Below, in pieces: positions 6,789 through 7,565 of a DNA stretch of 7,565 bases; the first letter of the stretch is position 1, and the number at the start of each line of letters is the position of its first letter. The stretch comes from Solobacterium sp. (GTDB lineage: Bacteria > Bacillota_I > Bacilli_A > Erysipelotrichales > Erysipelotrichaceae): positions 1-7,565 of the forward strand of contig JAFWJP010000287.1 in NCBI GenBank assembly GCA_017514645.1, written 5' to 3'. Both the position numbers and the translations under genes were made by a program. The notes beneath the pieces were generated by a model. It saw only the letters and a program-made list of their open reading frames with translations, was not told the origin of the DNA and searched no databases.

Positions 6789-7565
6789 ATGTGGAATATC
6801 ATTACGGATTCCAGCTGCGACTGGCTGCCGGAGAACTATGAAGACTTCCGCTTTGAGAAGATCCCCTTCATCATGAACATTGAGGACCGCCAGTACCTGG
6901 ATACACCGGATCTGGATGTCGATGAGATGCTGAGAGCGATGGAAGCGAGTTCTGAACCCTGCCGTACTGCCTGCCCGTCACCCTATGATTGGTACGAAGC
7001 GTTCAAGAAACCGGGCAATGTCTTTGCCATTACGATTTCCAAGGAATTGTCCGGAAGCTATAACAGTGCCTGTGTTGCCAGGGATATGGTGCTGGCAGAA
7101 GAACCTGACAAGAAGATCTATGTTGTCAATTCCATCGGTACAGGCCCGTCCCTGATCGTTGCGTCCAGGATCATCATGAAGATGGTCTCGGAGAACAGGA
7201 CGTTTGAAGAGATTGCCGGATTCTTTGATGCCAACATCGAGAAACTGAAGATCATATTCGCATTGTGTTCCTATGACAATCTGATCAAGAACGGACGTAT
7301 GAGCCGGATTGCCGGATTTGTGGCGAAGGGGCTTGGTTTCTGGGGTGTAGGTATCGGTTCACCCGCAGGCACGATCGTGATCAAGACCAAGGTCAGGGGA
7401 ACCAGACGGGTCGTGAAGGCGATTCTGGAAGATCTGAAGGAACGCGGCGAACCGAAGGAATATGTTGTCATCAGCCATGCGTTCAACCCGGAAACGGCGG
7501 ATATGCTGCGTACGGAGATCCGCAAGCTGTGGCCGTTCATTGAGATCGATGTCTATCCGACAAGA
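6789..7565 (+). CDS. DegV family protein, fatty-acid-binding (partial, C-terminus beyond window)
   Basis: The frame is open from ATG 6789 to the right edge, giving 259 residues of an expected 280-290. DegV/FakB proteins bind a fatty acid in the cytosol and present it to the FakA kinase for phosphorylation, feeding exogenous fatty acids into phospholipids. Visible: the N-terminal IITDSSCDWLP strand, CPSPYDWYEAF (62-72), ISKELSGSYNSA (83-94) at the place of the ligand-contacting Ser-rich loop, YVVNSIGTGPS, GRMSRIAGF, KTKVRGTRRVVKAI, and VVISHAFNPETADML. AGGAGG at 6778-6783 is 5 nt before the ATG, making the start secure. The usual NSxxxS or DSxxxS loop reads VNSIGTG, and the central loop between GRMSR and KTKVRG is Gly-rich, so ligand preference may differ from characterised FakB proteins. 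No fakA is in view. Confidence 0.88.
   Translation, partial: MWNIITDSSCDWLPENYEDFRFEKIPFIMNIEDRQYLDTPDLDVDEMLRAMEASSEPCRTACPSPYDWYEAFKKPGNVFAITISKELSGSYNSACVARDMVLAEEPDKKIYVVNSIGTGPSLIVASRIIMKMVSENRTFEEIAGFFDANIEKLKIIFALCSYDNLIKNGRMSRIAGFVAKGLGFWGVGIGSPAGTIVIKTKVRGTRRVVKAILEDLKERGEPKEYVVISHAFNPETADMLRTEIRKLWPFIEIDVYPTR

Overview
The window looks like ordinary chromosome from a Bacillota (Firmicutes) bacterium. The strongest sign is the order DUF1934 (YwiB-like) – argS – rpoE, because the RNA polymerase delta subunit is a Bacillota-specific protein and this order is also found in Bacillus. Base composition looks fairly balanced by eye rather than AT-rich. An Erysipelotrichia-type host is my guess, but it is not proven here. 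I see no insertion sequence, CRISPR array, tRNA, rRNA, phage gene or other sign of recent transfer.

Layout. (1) Positions 1-752, minus strand: the N-terminal part of an ADP-ribosylglycohydrolase-family protein that runs off the left edge. (2) Positions 802-4215, plus strand: a tight three-gene unit starting 49 bp away and transcribed divergently from (1). It encodes an alpha/beta-hydrolase-fold esterase, MurD (peptidoglycan precursor synthesis) and a YwfO-type HD-domain phosphohydrolase (dNTP hydrolysis by family), and ends at a strong intrinsic terminator at 4223-4259. (3) Positions 4311-6754: a consensus-matching promoter drives a translationally coupled unit of DUF1934, argS and rpoE (8-bp and 4-bp gene overlaps). 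It ends at a terminator whose left arm is still inside rpoE. (4) Positions 6789-7565, plus strand: a DegV-family fatty-acid-binding protein cut by the right edge. Its likely promoter overlaps the rpoE terminator.

How the genes fit together. Unit 2 mixes cell-wall synthesis, an esterase and nucleotide-pool control. Unit 3 ties arginyl-tRNA supply to an RNA polymerase accessory subunit. Both are housekeeping units. The most distinctive signals are regulatory. A cre-like palindrome sits in the spacer of the DUF1934-argS-rpoE promoter, that promoter predicts a transcript leader of only about 10 nt with no Shine-Dalgarno, and terminator and promoter are packed together between rpoE and degV. I found no undescribed multi-gene system.
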